In this document: positions 53,375-64,000 of the stretch, in pieces
Position numbering within the stretch: the first letter of the stretch is position 1
Layout of the letters: every line of letters starts with the position of its first letter
Source: Pomphorhynchus laevis
Lineage: Eukaryota; Acanthocephala; Palaeacanthocephala; Echinorhynchida; Pomphorhynchidae
Reading direction: 5' to 3'
Assembly (NCBI GenBank): GCA_012934845.2
Contig: WNNJ02001657.1
Location: 19,508 to 83,507, forward strand
DNA length: 64,000 nt
Made by a program: the position numbers and the translations under genes
Notes under the pieces: generated by a model
The model's database searches: none
What the model saw: only the letters and a program-made list of their open reading frames with translations
What the model was told of the DNA's origin: nothing

Positions 53375-56300
53375 GTATAATGAGAGACACATCAACCAAG
53401 ACATCAAAAATCAGACAGTAGCCGATAGAAATCAAGTAATCTTCTTCAACTTCAACTTCACCTAGGAGTCTTCTTGAAACTTCTTCACGGCCTCAGATCC
53501 AGGGGGATCTGAGCCCCAACAGATCCAACACGCCGCTTTCCGACTGAACAACCCGGGGTCTCTCACCCCCGAAAAATTCAATCGGCGCGGACTATGCTGG
53601 TAAACGAGAGACGAGGAGCTTAAGAAACCTTAGCCTTTGCTCAGGTGGACGTCCTCTCGAAAAGAAGACTAATCCCGAAATAGCCCAGGTGCCCCAGAGG
53701 CGCACCTGGATTTTCTCTTTCAATGACAGATGCTGAACTCGTTTCAGGGCCCACTTAGCTTTCTTCAGAATACGTTTGAGTCTATCCAGGTCAGCTTTCG
53801 CCGACCAGTCCACCGTAACAGTGAACCCCAGGTATTTTACTCGACTTGTGAATGTGGGAAGTGGTTCAGAGGCAAATATGAAGGAGAGCGCAGAGAGTGC
53901 TAATCTCTTAAGATTTTGCTTTGTTGCAGGGGTACCATGAAAGACAACCATCTGCGATTTTGCGGAGTTTAAAACAAGATTGGATTTGGGTAAGTGGTCT
54001 TTTTTTCTTAAAAAGAAGCGGCTGATGTCAGAGACTACGTCTTTACACCTGTGTCCAGTGAACAGGGCTGTGGTGTCATCAGCGTACACCACTAGACGTT
54101 GTTCGCGTTTAAATATTTTGAATAGGTTAATGGAAGCAGCAAGATACAAGATTGGAGAAAGTGGGGATCCTTGAGGCACACCCGTAATAGGGTAGAACTG
54201 ACGCGCATCAGGGTCGTCTTCATAGTAAAATCGCTTAGTGTACAGCAGGATCTTAACCATGTTCACAATTCTCGCAGGCAACCCGAGGACCTGAGAGAAG
54301 AGATCACAAAAGGAATGGGGATGCGGTCAAATGCAGCTGAAAAGTCAAGGAAAACAGCCACAACTAGACGATATCTATTATCCCGACAAAACTGCTCCAC
54401 CTCACCAACTGCTGAATGGACCGAGCGACCTTTGACGAACCCATGAAAACCTGGAGGGATCAAATTACGCCTACTTAAATGGTCGCGGATTTTACGCGCA
54501 AGCGCTTTTTCGTAAATCGATACGAGGGCATTTTGAATCGAAATGGGTCGCAGATCTTTAGGGCATGATCAGGATTTTACATTAGGAATAAAAACTTTCT
54601 TACTAATATTGATGCCTGCTACATCGGATGGGGAGGCTAGAAGCATTGTGACGGCCACCTCTCTTCTCTGATCGGCTGTCAAAAGCTGACAGACTCGAGA
54701 ATAAAGTGAAGCGACGGATTTGGAGGTGCCCGGAAGTAGACCCCAAGAGTTGAGAATATCTGTAACAGATAGATCCCTACTCCTGAAGTTACACCGAGGT
54801 GGGATTTGTTGAGGTGATTGAGTGGCTACATAGTTGTGTAGGGCTAGTGACTCCTACAAAACTCTGTCAAGGCCTACATTACCTATCCAACCCAATGCTC
54901 TGTCCTTCCAGCAAACAAACTTCTCCTTCTTGAAAATCTTTTAAAAGGAAGACTTAGAAGCGTTAAGACGAGCCATACTAGCCCTATCCATGCCCAGCTG
55001 GAACCTATATCTAGAGCTCTAGTATTAAATCGATAGAGCCTGCTTGGCAGAAGCAGAGGCTTTAGGGAGGTTCAGCAGTTTAGCTAGGACCTTGAGTTTT
55101 GTCGGAGTTGGATTGAAAATGCGACTTTTGTAGGTAGTCGATAAAATCGCGGTAGCTTGCGAAGAGAGGTATGAATTAAATTTGGTATAACTCTCATTTC
55201 CTATTCTGGGAAAGAGTTGTGTAGCCGCCCGAAAGAAGGCCTTTCTGATCGGATCAAAGTGAAACCTCCTTCGAATCAACGTATCTTCCTCAATTCTCCA
55301 ACGAATTAGGTCATGAGAGGTGGACAGTTGTTGACGCGACTGCTCCGTACAGAGGGGTTTAAACAACCACCTCGAGTGAAGCAGTAAAATGTCGAGGATA
55401 GAATTTGTAGATGGGCAGTGAAAGGTAGTGGAGGGTGGTTTGTGAATAAGATAACCGTTCCGAGCTCTGCGAAGTGCTGCGTTGATCCAACGACCAGTTC
55501 TGTTGTTGAAGTCCCCAAGTATCATGTCATAGCCGATGTCAATAATACCATGAACCTTAAGGAGCTCCTAACTAAGGTCAAGAGTCCTTGAGATGAAGAG
55601 GAGTGAGGTGGGGTTATGCACGGAGTATAGTGGAAACAAATATGCTTTGGAATAAATCGAGTAATGTCCTGGGGAAGACGGATATACCGCGTCTCCTGAA
55701 GGACTATAACATCTGCATCTTTACCTGATAAAAGTTTAAAGGCAAAAGCACCTCCCGAATTCCACTGAAGGATATTCAGTGAAAAAGGCTCACGAGTACT
55801 CTGCATTGTGATGGATTAGTTGGATGGGGGATTGCCTACCTAGGCAGAGCTAGACCAGGACGGTTTTCCTTCACGTCACCAGCTCCGTCCAGGGTAGGTA
55901 CTTGTCCCTGAGCAGCATCTTCATTTCTCCGTTTTTGTTTATCTATCAGTAGTTTTCCAATCTTTAAAGAGATGATAGCGCTGGCCGAATCCCCCTTTTC
56001 ATTGAAGCAGGAACTACTGAAAGTACCGGAACCGATGGTGCCGGGAGTAGGGTTGCGAGTAATGTCTTCACGAGCTCCTCGGTGTGTTTCTTGTAGACTT
56101 GAGCTCTAATGTCTATGGCACGAAAAATATCTTCATCGGACATCCTTGAACAGGTACTGGAAGGAGACATGACAGTAGCCTCTGAAAAGGAAGTTGGTTT
56201 CCTGGAAGTTGATGAGAACTTGTTGTTTTAATTTTTAAAGATGATACATCTCCTGCTCCAGGCAGGGTGGCTTCTCCCCCACAGTTGGAGCAGGATGCGG

Positions 56301-57050
56301 GGGCTGAGCATTTACAACCCTCCAAAGCAGCTCGGCATGTTGAGGAGCTACACACTTCACGTGTAGCCGTTAGGGTGCAGCTGGAAGCCCTGTGCCCCCA
56401 CTTATGGCACCGACTACAGTGGGGATATGTAAACTACTCTCTGCCTACTATTTTAAACGACAAGTTAAAACCCATAAATGGTTATTGGCTGTTCGAACCA
56501 GTGTTTCTGCGTGGTCAAGCGGCGCCGAACAGAATGTAACCGTTAAAGGAAAGACTTTTTTCCCTTTTAATTGTCGGAAATTGGATATTTTGAATTTCCT
56601 TTTTAATGACTCTAGGTCATCATCAAGGTGCGCCGGTAGATTTGAAATTTTCACCGACCCCTGGATTGGCTTTTGTTCGAAATTGCCAAATTCTGTAAGA
56701 TTAGTGTCAAAAAATTTTGCGTAGTTTTCCAGAAGACCCGGTGAGGAAAATGAAATCTTTATTTAAGAGTCGCTGAAACGAACCGTATTAAAAATGACTC
56801 TATTTTTGAATTTTGATGTATACTTTCTAAGAAATTTGTTAAACATCATATGCCTCTCAACGGGCTTTATTAACTTAATTATCCCCAAATTCGATAGTTT
56901 GGGAATAGGGGGAAGTAATTACCCATCCTCGGCATCAAAACAAATGTTACTAACCTTTATATCGTCATTTCTATCGTTAGAATATACCCGTTTCTGTTCT
57001 TTTCCAGGAGATTCTCCCGTATTTTGTGTTGCTGCTTAAATTGCAAAATT
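53375..57050 (-). mobile_element. Jockey/I-like LINE B4, minus strand, broken
   Basis: Read on the minus strand. ORF1 from about 57040: LLPPIPKLSNLGIIKLIKPV, NRVIFNTVRFSDS, GSVKISNLPAHLDDDLESLK and knuckles near 56420-56260. ORF2 from 55806: FSLNILQWNSGGAFAFKLLS, ILGDFNNRTGRWINAALRRA, STSHDLIRWR, VFLDFSAAFDRIPI, GVPQGSPLSPILYLAAS, VVYADDTTALFTGHRC, LDRLKRILKKAKWALKRVQH and an end near 53505 (DLRP). Several stops and shifts interrupt both ORFs (at least six). ORF1 lacks its first codons at 57050, where B3 starts on the other strand; those may lie beyond B3 near 60971-61045. Confidence 0.85.
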
Positions 57051-57063
57051 TACATTATTTAAA

Positions 57064-58324
57064 ATGACAGAAAAAATTGTAAAAAAATTTACCATCGGTG
57101 CTTCAAACAACTTACAAAATCAAGCTAATATGGAACGGAACTCAGGTATTTCCAATGTAACATCGAATTTTCAAGCCAAAGAAAACAAGGTTAGTCCTAT
57201 TTCGTCTAATTTTTTAATCTCAAGCACGGATGGAGAACTCCCTCCTGTGCCTAAAGTGGTGAATCTGGTAATAATCAGACTTCTTCAACCATTTGAAAGG
57301 AAGAATCTTTTCAATATTTTTCTGAGAGAGTTTACAAGCTCTTATAAGAAGAGAATTCTATTTAATTCGATAAAATATTTAGATTCCGAAATCCGGGTTT
57401 CTTTCAGCTCTCCAGATCTGGCAGCATCGTACCTAGAATTTTTCGAAACACACCTAAAAGAATTTGGGTCAACTACTTACAGGCCTATTCAGGCGACTTT
57501 GAAAATTAATAATTTTCCGCCCTTCGCAACGGAGGAAGATATCATTGCTCTCACATCTGAGTTCAAAATTCATAATATTCGCCCAATCCTGGGCAAGAAA
57601 GGCCAGGCTATACCAATAGCATTCTGTTCTACCGCAGTCGATCAGGCGGAATGTCTGGCTAAAAGCAAATGTAACCCCTTTCTGGGGTACAATCTTTCTT
57701 TCAATATCGTAGATGCTGATGACTTAACATACCCCCATTGCAATGGGTGCCACCTCTGGGGGCACTGGTCCTCGAACTGTACTAGGCCCCATACGTGTGG
57801 GGTTTGCAGCTCTTCCGAAGTCCATGAGGGGAAATGTTCTCTCCCCTCTGTGTTCCAATTGTGGTGGTCAGCACCCGGCCTGGTCTAGAAGATGTCCTAT
57901 CTTCAAAGAATACAAATTAAGGCATTGTGGGGCACCGGTCAAACCGGCCCACTTTGCCGCTGCCAGCTTATCCAATTCAAACGGTTATGGTATGTCGGAC
58001 ACCGACATTTTCAAAATTGTTGACGCAAGACTACAGATATATAAAGACGAGATTCGAGCCTTAACGAACCATCTGATAGCGAAATTCGAGGAGTCCCGTT
58101 CTCCTCCATCGACGATTCTTACCTCTTCAAAGAGAGCCCCCCGTTCTAAGAAGAGATCATCTTCTAAACAAAAGTTGGCTTCCTTGAAGTTGGCAAAGAA
58201 AGATGATATATGCTGGGAGTTGTTGGCCTCAAAGGGAGATGAAGATAATGCCGGTGGGCAAGTGTCTTCTCCTGGTAGGGCTGGGAGTGAGAAGGGCAAC
58301 TTTCTCTCTCCTAGTTTCTGCTAG
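57064..58324 (+). pseudogene. B3 ORF1: zinc-knuckle protein, one frameshift
   Basis: ATG at 57064, open to about 57838: MTEKIVKKFTIGASNN, LPPVPKVVNLVIIRLLQPFE, KKRILFNSIKYLDSEIRVSF and TLKINNFPPFATEEDIIALT (RNA-recognition-like). The first two knuckles are CNGCHLWGHWSSNC and CGVCSSSEVHEGKC. A one-base shift near 57838-57850 moves the third knuckle, CSNCGGQHPAWSRRC, and the basic tail (KRAPRSKKRSSSKQKLASLK) into another frame that ends at 58324. ORF2 starts 34 nt later. It binds element RNA by inference from Jockey/I relatives. Confidence 0.85.
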
Positions 58325-58358
58325 GAGGTAGGCATCCCACTCCAGCTGTCGTAACACA

Positions 58359-60821
58359 ATGCAAAGTAGTCAAGAGCCTTTTTCACTGAATATACTTCAG
58401 TGGAATTCGGGAGGTGCTTCTGCTCTTAGCCTTCTATCTGGTAGAGATGCGGATGTTATAGTCCTTCAGGAGACGCGGTCTATCCGTATCCCCCAGGACA
58501 TTACTCGATTTATCCCCAAGCATATTTACACCCACTTCACTCCGTACATAACCCCTCCTCACGCCTCTTCATCTCAAGGTCTTTTAACCCTAGTTAAATG
58601 CTCCTTAAGATCATCCCTTCTTTTAAACTATTCTTGTCCAGCCCTGTCTTGTTTAGCTGTTTCACTTTGTAAGAATGGTAAACGTATCAGCATAGCCAAT
58701 ATCTATATTAGGCCAGGGGAAATTCACAAGAACCGTGATCTCCTGGACCGTATTTTGGGTAGTGGCTATGACATGTTACTCGGTGACTTCAACGACAGAA
58801 CTGGTCGTTGGATTAATGCAGCACTCCGCAGAGCCAGGAACGATTACCTTATTCACAAACCACCGTCCCCAACTTTTCATTGCTCAACAACTAATTCTCT
58901 CCTCGACATATTACTGCTTCATAAGATGTGGTTGTTGAAACCCATCTGTACTGAGCAGTCGCGCCAAAAACAGACCATCTCTCATGACCTAATTCGTTGG
59001 CGGATAGAGGAAGATACGTTGCTTAGAAGGAGGTTTCACTTTGATCCCATCAGAGTGGCTTTCTTTCAGGCGGCTATCCAACTCTTCCCCAGAATTGGTA
59101 ATGAGAATTTGACCGAATTTAATTCCTTCCTCTCCTCGCAAGCTACCGCGTTTCTTTCGACTACCTATAAAGGTCATATTTACAATCCCACTCCAACAAA
59201 ACTCAAGGTTTTGGCTAAAATGCTACGTCTTCCCAATGTCTCTGTTTCCGCCAGGCAGGCCATCTCGAATGAATACTGGAGCACTAGATATAGGTTCCAG
59301 CTGAGCAGGGATAAGGCGAACATCGCTCACCTTAACCCTTCTCAGTCTTCCTTCTGGAAGATATTCAAGAAGGAGAAGTTTGTCTGTTGGAAGGATAGAG
59401 CTTTGGGTTGGATTGGTAGTATAGGCCTTGATAATGTTTTGAAGGAGTCACTATCCCTACATAATTATGGAGCCACTCAATCTCCCCAACCAATCCCGCC
59501 TTGGGGTGACTTCAGGAGCAGGGACTTATCTGTTACAGATATCCTTAACTCCTGGGGGCCACTTCCGGGCACCTCTAAATCCGTCGCTCCACTATCTTCT
59601 CGAGTCTGTCAGCTTTTGACAGCCGATCAAAGAAGAGAAGTGGCCGTCACAATGCTTTTAGCCTCACCATCCGATGTAGCCGGCATCAATATTAGTCGTA
59701 GAATTTTCTTACCAAAGCATAGTCCGGTTTCATGTCCCAAAGATCTGCGTCCCATTTCGATTCAAAACTCCCTCATCTCCATCTACGAAAAAGCGCTTGC
59801 GCGTAGAATCCGCGACCATTTAAGTAGGCGTAATTTGATCCCACCGAGTTTTCACGGGTTTGTCAAGGGACGCTCGGTTCATTCAGCAATAGGTGAAGTG
59901 CATCAGTTTTGTAGGGATAATAGCCATCAACTAGCTGTGGCTGTTTTCCTTGACTTTTCTGCTGCATTTGACCGCATTTCCATTCCCTTTGTTATCTCCT
60001 CTCTCAGGTCCCTCGGGTTGCCTGCGAGAATTGTTAACAGGGTGGAGATATTACTGTTTACCAAGAGGTTCTACTATGAAGACGACCCTGATGCGTGTCA
60101 GTTCTACCCTATTACAGGTGTGCCCCAAGGATCCCCACTTTCTCCTATCTTATTTCTTGCTGCCTCCATTGTACTATTCAAGAATTTTAAACGTGATCAA
60201 CATCTAGTGGTATACGCTGATGATACCACGGCCCTGTTCTCTGGACGCAGGTGCAAAGATGTCGCTTCGAACATCAGCCGTTTCTTTTTAAGATTAACAG
60301 ACCAGCTGACCCTATCCAATCTTATTTTAAATTCATCCAAATCGCAGGTAGTTGTCTTTCATGGCACCCCTGCGACAAAGAAAAAATTAAAGAGACTAGC
60401 ACTCTCAGCTCTATCTTCTATATTGACTAATCAACCACTCCCTACCTTCACAAGTCGAGTAAAATACCTGGGGTTCACTGTTACGGTGAACTGGTCGGCG
60501 AAAGCTGACCTGGATAGACTTAAACGTATCCTGAAGAAAGCTAGGTGGGCCCTGAAACGGGCTCAGCATCTGTCGTTGAATGGGAAAACCCAAGTGCGCC
60601 TCTGGGGTACTTGGGCTATCTCGGGATTAGTCTTCTTTTCGAGAGGACGTCCTCCAGAGCAAAGACTAAGGTTTCTCAAGCTCCTCATCTCGCGATTACC
60701 GCGCATAGTCCGCCTAGATTGGATTCTTCGGGGGGGGGTGATAGACCCCGGGTGGTTCAGTCGAAGAGCGGCGTGTTGGATTAGCTGGAGGGCTCAGATC
60801 CCGCTGGACCTGAGGCCGTAG
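58359..60821 (+). CDS. B3 ORF2: endonuclease-reverse transcriptase (intact)
   Basis: This is an 820-residue open frame from the ATG at 58359. Endonuclease: FSLNILQWNSGGASALSLLS, VLQETRSIRI, LLGDFNDRTGRWINAALRRA near residue 142 and TISHDLIRWR. RT: DLRPISIQNSLISIYEKAL, FVKGRSVHSAIGEVHQF, VFLDFSAAFDRISI near 529, TGVPQGSPLSPILFLAAS near 587 and VVYADDTTALFSGRRC near 619. C-terminal: YLGFTVTVNWSAKADLDRLK, RPPEQRLRFLKLLI and WFSRRAACWISW. Domain order and length equal B2 ORF2, and catalytic residues are intact. It would nick chromosomal DNA and copy its own RNA there. Confidence 0.92.
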   Translation: MQSSQEPFSLNILQWNSGGASALSLLSGRDADVIVLQETRSIRIPQDITRFIPKHIYTHFTPYITPPHASSSQGLLTLVKCSLRSSLLLNYSCPALSCLAVSLCKNGKRISIANIYIRPGEIHKNRDLLDRILGSGYDMLLGDFNDRTGRWINAALRRARNDYLIHKPPSPTFHCSTTNSLLDILLLHKMWLLKPICTEQSRQKQTISHDLIRWRIEEDTLLRRRFHFDPIRVAFFQAAIQLFPRIGNENLTEFNSFLSSQATAFLSTTYKGHIYNPTPTKLKVLAKMLRLPNVSVSARQAISNEYWSTRYRFQLSRDKANIAHLNPSQSSFWKIFKKEKFVCWKDRALGWIGSIGLDNVLKESLSLHNYGATQSPQPIPPWGDFRSRDLSVTDILNSWGPLPGTSKSVAPLSSRVCQLLTADQRREVAVTMLLASPSDVAGINISRRIFLPKHSPVSCPKDLRPISIQNSLISIYEKALARRIRDHLSRRNLIPPSFHGFVKGRSVHSAIGEVHQFCRDNSHQLAVAVFLDFSAAFDRISIPFVISSLRSLGLPARIVNRVEILLFTKRFYYEDDPDACQFYPITGVPQGSPLSPILFLAASIVLFKNFKRDQHLVVYADDTTALFSGRRCKDVASNISRFFLRLTDQLTLSNLILNSSKSQVVVFHGTPATKKKLKRLALSALSSILTNQPLPTFTSRVKYLGFTVTVNWSAKADLDRLKRILKKARWALKRAQHLSLNGKTQVRLWGTWAISGLVFFSRGRPPEQRLRFLKLLISRLPRIVRLDWILRGGVIDPGWFSRRAACWISWRAQIPLDLRP

Positions 60822-60970
60822 AATAAATAGAAGATTGAATGATTAACGAATTGATATTATTTTTGTCTTCTCTTGCATGTTTTGTTCTGTGTAACACGTT
60901 TTTTATCGGTTACAAGTTTTGTTTAATAAAATCCTTATCTTATCTTATTTTGCTATTTTCATAGCAAAAT

Positions 60971-62240
60971 CACCAGATTTTACTTCCTTAACAAATTATA
61001 ACATTTGCACTAATTTTACCAGAACTTTTTCACAACATTATGTTCAGTTACGCACATGTAATAGTTGCGAAGTTGGAGGAGTAGTCCGCTTCTGCCAGTA
61101 AATGTGGATTATGCACTTATATTTGAAATTAAGAAATATTGAGAGAATAAAGCAGCACTGATTTATGTGGATGACAGTTTTCGACTTTTTATGTGTGCAT
61201 TTTAAGAAAATTTTAAATTCTAATTGCATCAACAAGCTGATATGTCAAGGAATAGAGTCAGTAGCCAAAACCTGATGACGCATAGGTTCTCATTAAAGAT
61301 ATTTTATATTCATTCTAGCTCAAGGTACACCTTGAGTTAATCTATCTAGATTCCTATATAATAAAATAAAAGAATTTTTTAATGGATTATTTAATTTATA
61401 AATAAATTATACTATATACCTATATATTCATACAACAAACAGTAAAGAAATTTATTAAAATATAGTGCGACTGCAAGTTGAATTTTTAAAACTCTATCGC
61501 TGGCCGGTATAACTCATCCTTTTTCGCAACCACTGAGTAACAACATCAATAATTATTTAAAAAATAAATAGTTGATTAAATTTAATGACTTTGAGTAGTC
61601 TTTACATTTAATAGAGCTTAACAACATCCAGCGAACGGTACATGAAATGTCGTCTATACTAGGGCGATTCATTTAAAATGATCAAATATATAAAAGCTTA
61701 ATTTCATTAGCATTTTTGAAAAACAAACAATTTACCGTTATATGCTTCTTAAATATTTGGTAATACGGGTTATGCAATATAACTTTGAGGTGAAAGTTTA
61801 CATATATCGTCAAGTACAGCATTGAGCTGAGGTTTTTAACGCATATCTTACCTAGTAGCTTTTACCGTGTATATAAAGAGCTACAATCTGTCTACTTTAA
61901 CTAGACGATAAGCGAAGTACGAGCTAAAGAAATTATTTGCTCTGCAAAGACAAAATATTACAGAGAAATCTTAAAGCACACGATCTGACTGTGATGTGCG
62001 TGGTTGCAATGTAAGGTGTCATTTATCTTACAAATAATTGAGCTGTAACGGTAATTCTAGCAGAACTACGGTTTTTGAATTATAATGTCTTACAATTTTA
62101 TATATTTATCTGTATACTTTCAAAATTTACAATTATTCAGATAAAGACAGAATAATGACAGATTGTTACATACGGAAATTAAATTTATGTCATATAATGC
62201 TACTAAAACTGTTGTATTTAACTAAGAAGCGGAGTGAATC
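60971..62240. other. A+T-rich interval between B3 and the RTE
   Basis: The first 75 bp may be the displaced 5' end of B4 (on the minus strand an ATG-containing stretch whose frame continues across the B3 site into B4 ORF1, apart from a stop). Beyond that, no gene, RNA gene or shared repeat is recognised. Confidence 0.4.
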
Positions 62241-62284
62241 ATGTTATATTGTTATTATGTAACGTTTGTATATCAAAAATTACA

Positions 62285-64000
62285 TAGAATGCTTCGGGGT
62301 GGTGCGGTCCGTTCCTCCTCGTGGTGCCACTGGATAACGCTTACTCTCTGTGAGCGTGAACCAAACGCGGACCTTACCGACGACAGGCATGCGGCAGCCG
62401 GTCGGGAAAACAATTGTCGCAACCATCAAACCATGATAAAGTTTAATCAAAATGACCCCGCCAATACTAAGGCGTCCTCTGTAGACGACGCGTTCAGGAG
62501 GTGCCATCCGGCCTGTTCGAAAAATTCACGAGGATGTGCGATCAGACAAGACCCGGTCTGTTCGGCAAATAAGCGAGGGTTCACGACGGAAGGACGACGC
62601 CGAGACGCAAGTGATCTGGCCAATCATACGTACGAGTTGCAACGCTCAACGTAGGAACACTGACGGGTAAATCTCGAGAAATTGCAGCTGACCTAAAGAG
62701 GAGAAAGATTGACATTCTTGCAATACAAGAGACTAAATGGAAGGGCGGAAAAGCCAAGGAAATTGGAGACGGATACAAACTGTATTATATGGGAACTGAG
62801 ACAGCACGAAACGGAGTAGCCATTGTCGTAGCAGAGAGACTCAGAGACCAAGTGTGCGAAGTGACGCGATACACTGGGAGGTTGATGAAGATTAAGCTGG
62901 CATTATGCGAAACGACCGTACACTACTTCTCTGTGTACGCTCCTCAAACAGGATGCACAGATAAAGAGAAGCTGGACTTCTGGGAAATGCTAGATGAAAA
63001 GATGGCAGAAGTCCCCGAAGAAGACTATGTGATCATAGCCGGTGATATGAATGCCCATGTTGGACAGACGGATGAGAGTGAATGTCACGGTGGATATGGC
63101 ATAGGTGAGAAGAACGCAGAAGGGGAACAACTACTGGAGTTTGCAACTACGCACAACCTCACCATCACCAACACCAACTTCACAAAAAGGCCGAGCCACC
63201 TGTACACATATTACCATGGAACGGGCTCACAAATCAGGAAGTCGCAAATTGATTTTGTCCTGGTGAGGCGAAAACACAAGAAGACGGTGCTAGACACAAA
63301 GGTCATTCCATCAGAGACCACAGCGACTCAACATAAGCCACTGATATGTGACCTGAAAATTGAAGTCCCCCGTAAACCGAGGCCAGAACAAACAAAGACG
63401 AGCCGAATCAAGTGGTGGAAACTGAGGGAAGAAGACACAGTTGGAACAAAGGCAAAGCTGGCCCGGATAAGACTACCTAGCATACATGGAGTACAGGACA
63501 CCTGGACCGCGTTGCGCTGCACGATCCACCTAGCTGCAAAGCACATACTCGGATCCACCAAGCCATGTCAAAAATACATCGACAAAGAAACTTGGTTTGG
63601 ACAGAAGAGGTCAAAGACGCAGTGAAGGCAAAGAAAAATTCATACAAGGCTCTCCGGATAGCACAAACACAGGAGAACAAAGATGAATATCACCGAGCGA
63701 AAAAGAAAGCAAGGAAACAAGTGGCTATTGCTAGGAGTAACCACCTAGATAACCTCTACCAAAAGCTCGACACTCGAGAAGGAGAAAAAGGCGTGTACCG
63801 ACTAGCCCGTTCAAGACGGAAGAAGGCAGCAGACATCGAGAAGTTCCATGGTATCAGCAATGAGCAGGGAAAACTCATTATACACCCACAAGACGTGCTG
63901 GAGAGATGGAGAAGATATTTTAAAGCCATCTTTACAGAAGAGTTTGAACATCCACCAATACCAGAGGGGACTCCAAATCACACACAAGTCGATCCACTCA
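62285..64000 (+). mobile_element. RTE-clade LINE, cut by the window edge
   Basis: This is a distinctly more G+C-rich element. It begins near 62285 with about 330 bp of leader or N-terminal coding sequence and then an RTE-type endonuclease and linker. The RT itself lies beyond 64000. The sequence type (LNVGTLTGKSREIAADLKR, HPPIPEGTPNH) is that of the RTE-1-like group common in nematodes and present in other invertebrates. Little damage is visible, so it is a fairly young copy. Confidence 0.85.
62615..64000 (+). pseudogene. RTE endonuclease-RT protein, N-terminal part, one frameshift
   Basis: The frame is open from 62615: YVRVATLNVGTLTGKSREIA, ILAIQETKWKGGKAKEIGDG, GTETARNGVAIVVAERLRDQ, FSVYAPQTGCTDKEKLDFWE, VIIAGDMNAHVGQTDESECH, TNTNFTKRPSHLYTYYHGTG, RKSQIDFVLVRRKHKK and ATQHKPLICDLKIE. 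All endonuclease motifs are in order. Near 63593 a one-base change shifts the frame within the expected T-W-x-x-E-E-V segment. It then reads WTEEVKDAVKAKKNSYKALR, GVYRLARSRRKKAADIEKFH and RWRRYFKAIFTEEFEHPPIP to the window end. An overlapping frame at 62241-62654 may hold the true N-terminus. Confidence 0.85.

Larger units (their letters stand above)
57051..60963 (+). mobile_element. Jockey/I-like LINE B3, full length
   Basis: This 3.9-kb copy has a 13-nt leader before the ORF1 ATG, nearly open ORF1, fully open ORF2 and a 3' UTR ending in AATAAAATCCTTATCTTATC and A+T-rich sequence. Putative 7-bp target duplications GCAAAAT flank it (57044-57050 and 60964-60970). The leader length they imply agrees with the 14 nt of B2. 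It lies head-to-head with B4. With one ORF1 frameshift only, it is among the youngest family B copies. Confidence 0.85.

Noticed and set aside
61741-61930. A further RT remnant on the minus strand sharing short words with 8440-8600
   Set aside because: Only a possible LDDI-like motif and a few short matching words; not enough to support a feature.
62241-62654. An independent 137-residue host gene
   Set aside because: It overlaps and leads into the RTE protein and shares its base composition; more likely RTE leader or N-terminus in another frame.
1-64000. Host protein-coding genes, tRNA or rRNA genes
   Set aside because: Every coding stretch I could interpret belongs to a mobile element, and no cloverleaf or rRNA motif was recognised by eye; a tRNAscan or protein search could still find something in the A+T-rich gaps.

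Overview
This window looks like metazoan (invertebrate) nuclear DNA made almost entirely of transposable elements. I see no convincing single-copy host gene, no tRNA or rRNA, and no bacterial features. Non-element DNA is very A+T-rich. The mix of CR1-like, L2-like, Jockey/I-like and RTE non-LTR elements, Penelope-like elements and a Merlin DNA transposon fits several invertebrate groups (flatworms, nematodes, hydrozoans, some arthropods). I cannot name the species.

Families, named here for reference. Family A: CR1-like LINE with a zinc-finger ORF1; A1 (about 3.3-7.8 kb) has both ORFs open. Family B: Jockey/I-like LINE with a CCHC-knuckle ORF1 and an EN-RT ORF2 of about 820 residues, seven copies (B1-B7); B2 and B3 have open ORF2s. 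Family C: L2-like LINE, copies C1-C6 plus 3' scraps, sharing a 3'-terminal stem-loop. Family D: a decayed RT with a C-terminal C-x-C-G/RHN-like module, two remnants. PLE: two Penelope-like copies sharing a strongly structured 3' segment. Also present are one Merlin, one RTE running off the right edge, and one Gypsy-like LTR fossil.

Layout. 0-3.2 kb: RT scrap, R1 repeats, family A ORF1 fragment, Gypsy fossil, PLE1. 3.3-7.8 kb: A1. 7.8-11.1 kb: decayed RT remnants on the minus strand. 11.13-13.30 kb: Merlin with 494-bp inverted arms and an 8-bp target duplication. 13.3-18.4 kb: family A copy A2 split by C1. 18.5-22.9 kb: B1. 23.3-27.6 kb: C2 and fragments (minus). 27.65-28.6 kb: PLE2. 28.9-31.0 kb: D1 and C3. 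31.0-37.7 kb: three head-to-tail B copies (B5-B7). 37.9-39.4 kb: D2. 39.5-43.0 kb: C4, an RT remnant, C5. 43.7-50.0 kb: A3, then A4 split by B2 with an 11-bp target duplication. 50.5-53.4 kb: C6. 53.4-61 kb: B4 (minus) and B3 (plus) head-to-head. 62.3-64 kb: RTE.

The region is a layered insertion record: C1 into A2, Merlin beside A2, B2 into A4, and probably B3 into B4. The most useful new observations are a candidate -1 frameshift site joining the two A1 ORFs, the interleaved complementary motif at the Penelope 3' ends, the compensated stem-loop at the family C 3' ends, the 13-14 nt 5' leader of family B set by target duplications, and the long-armed Merlin with a probable 47-bp intron.
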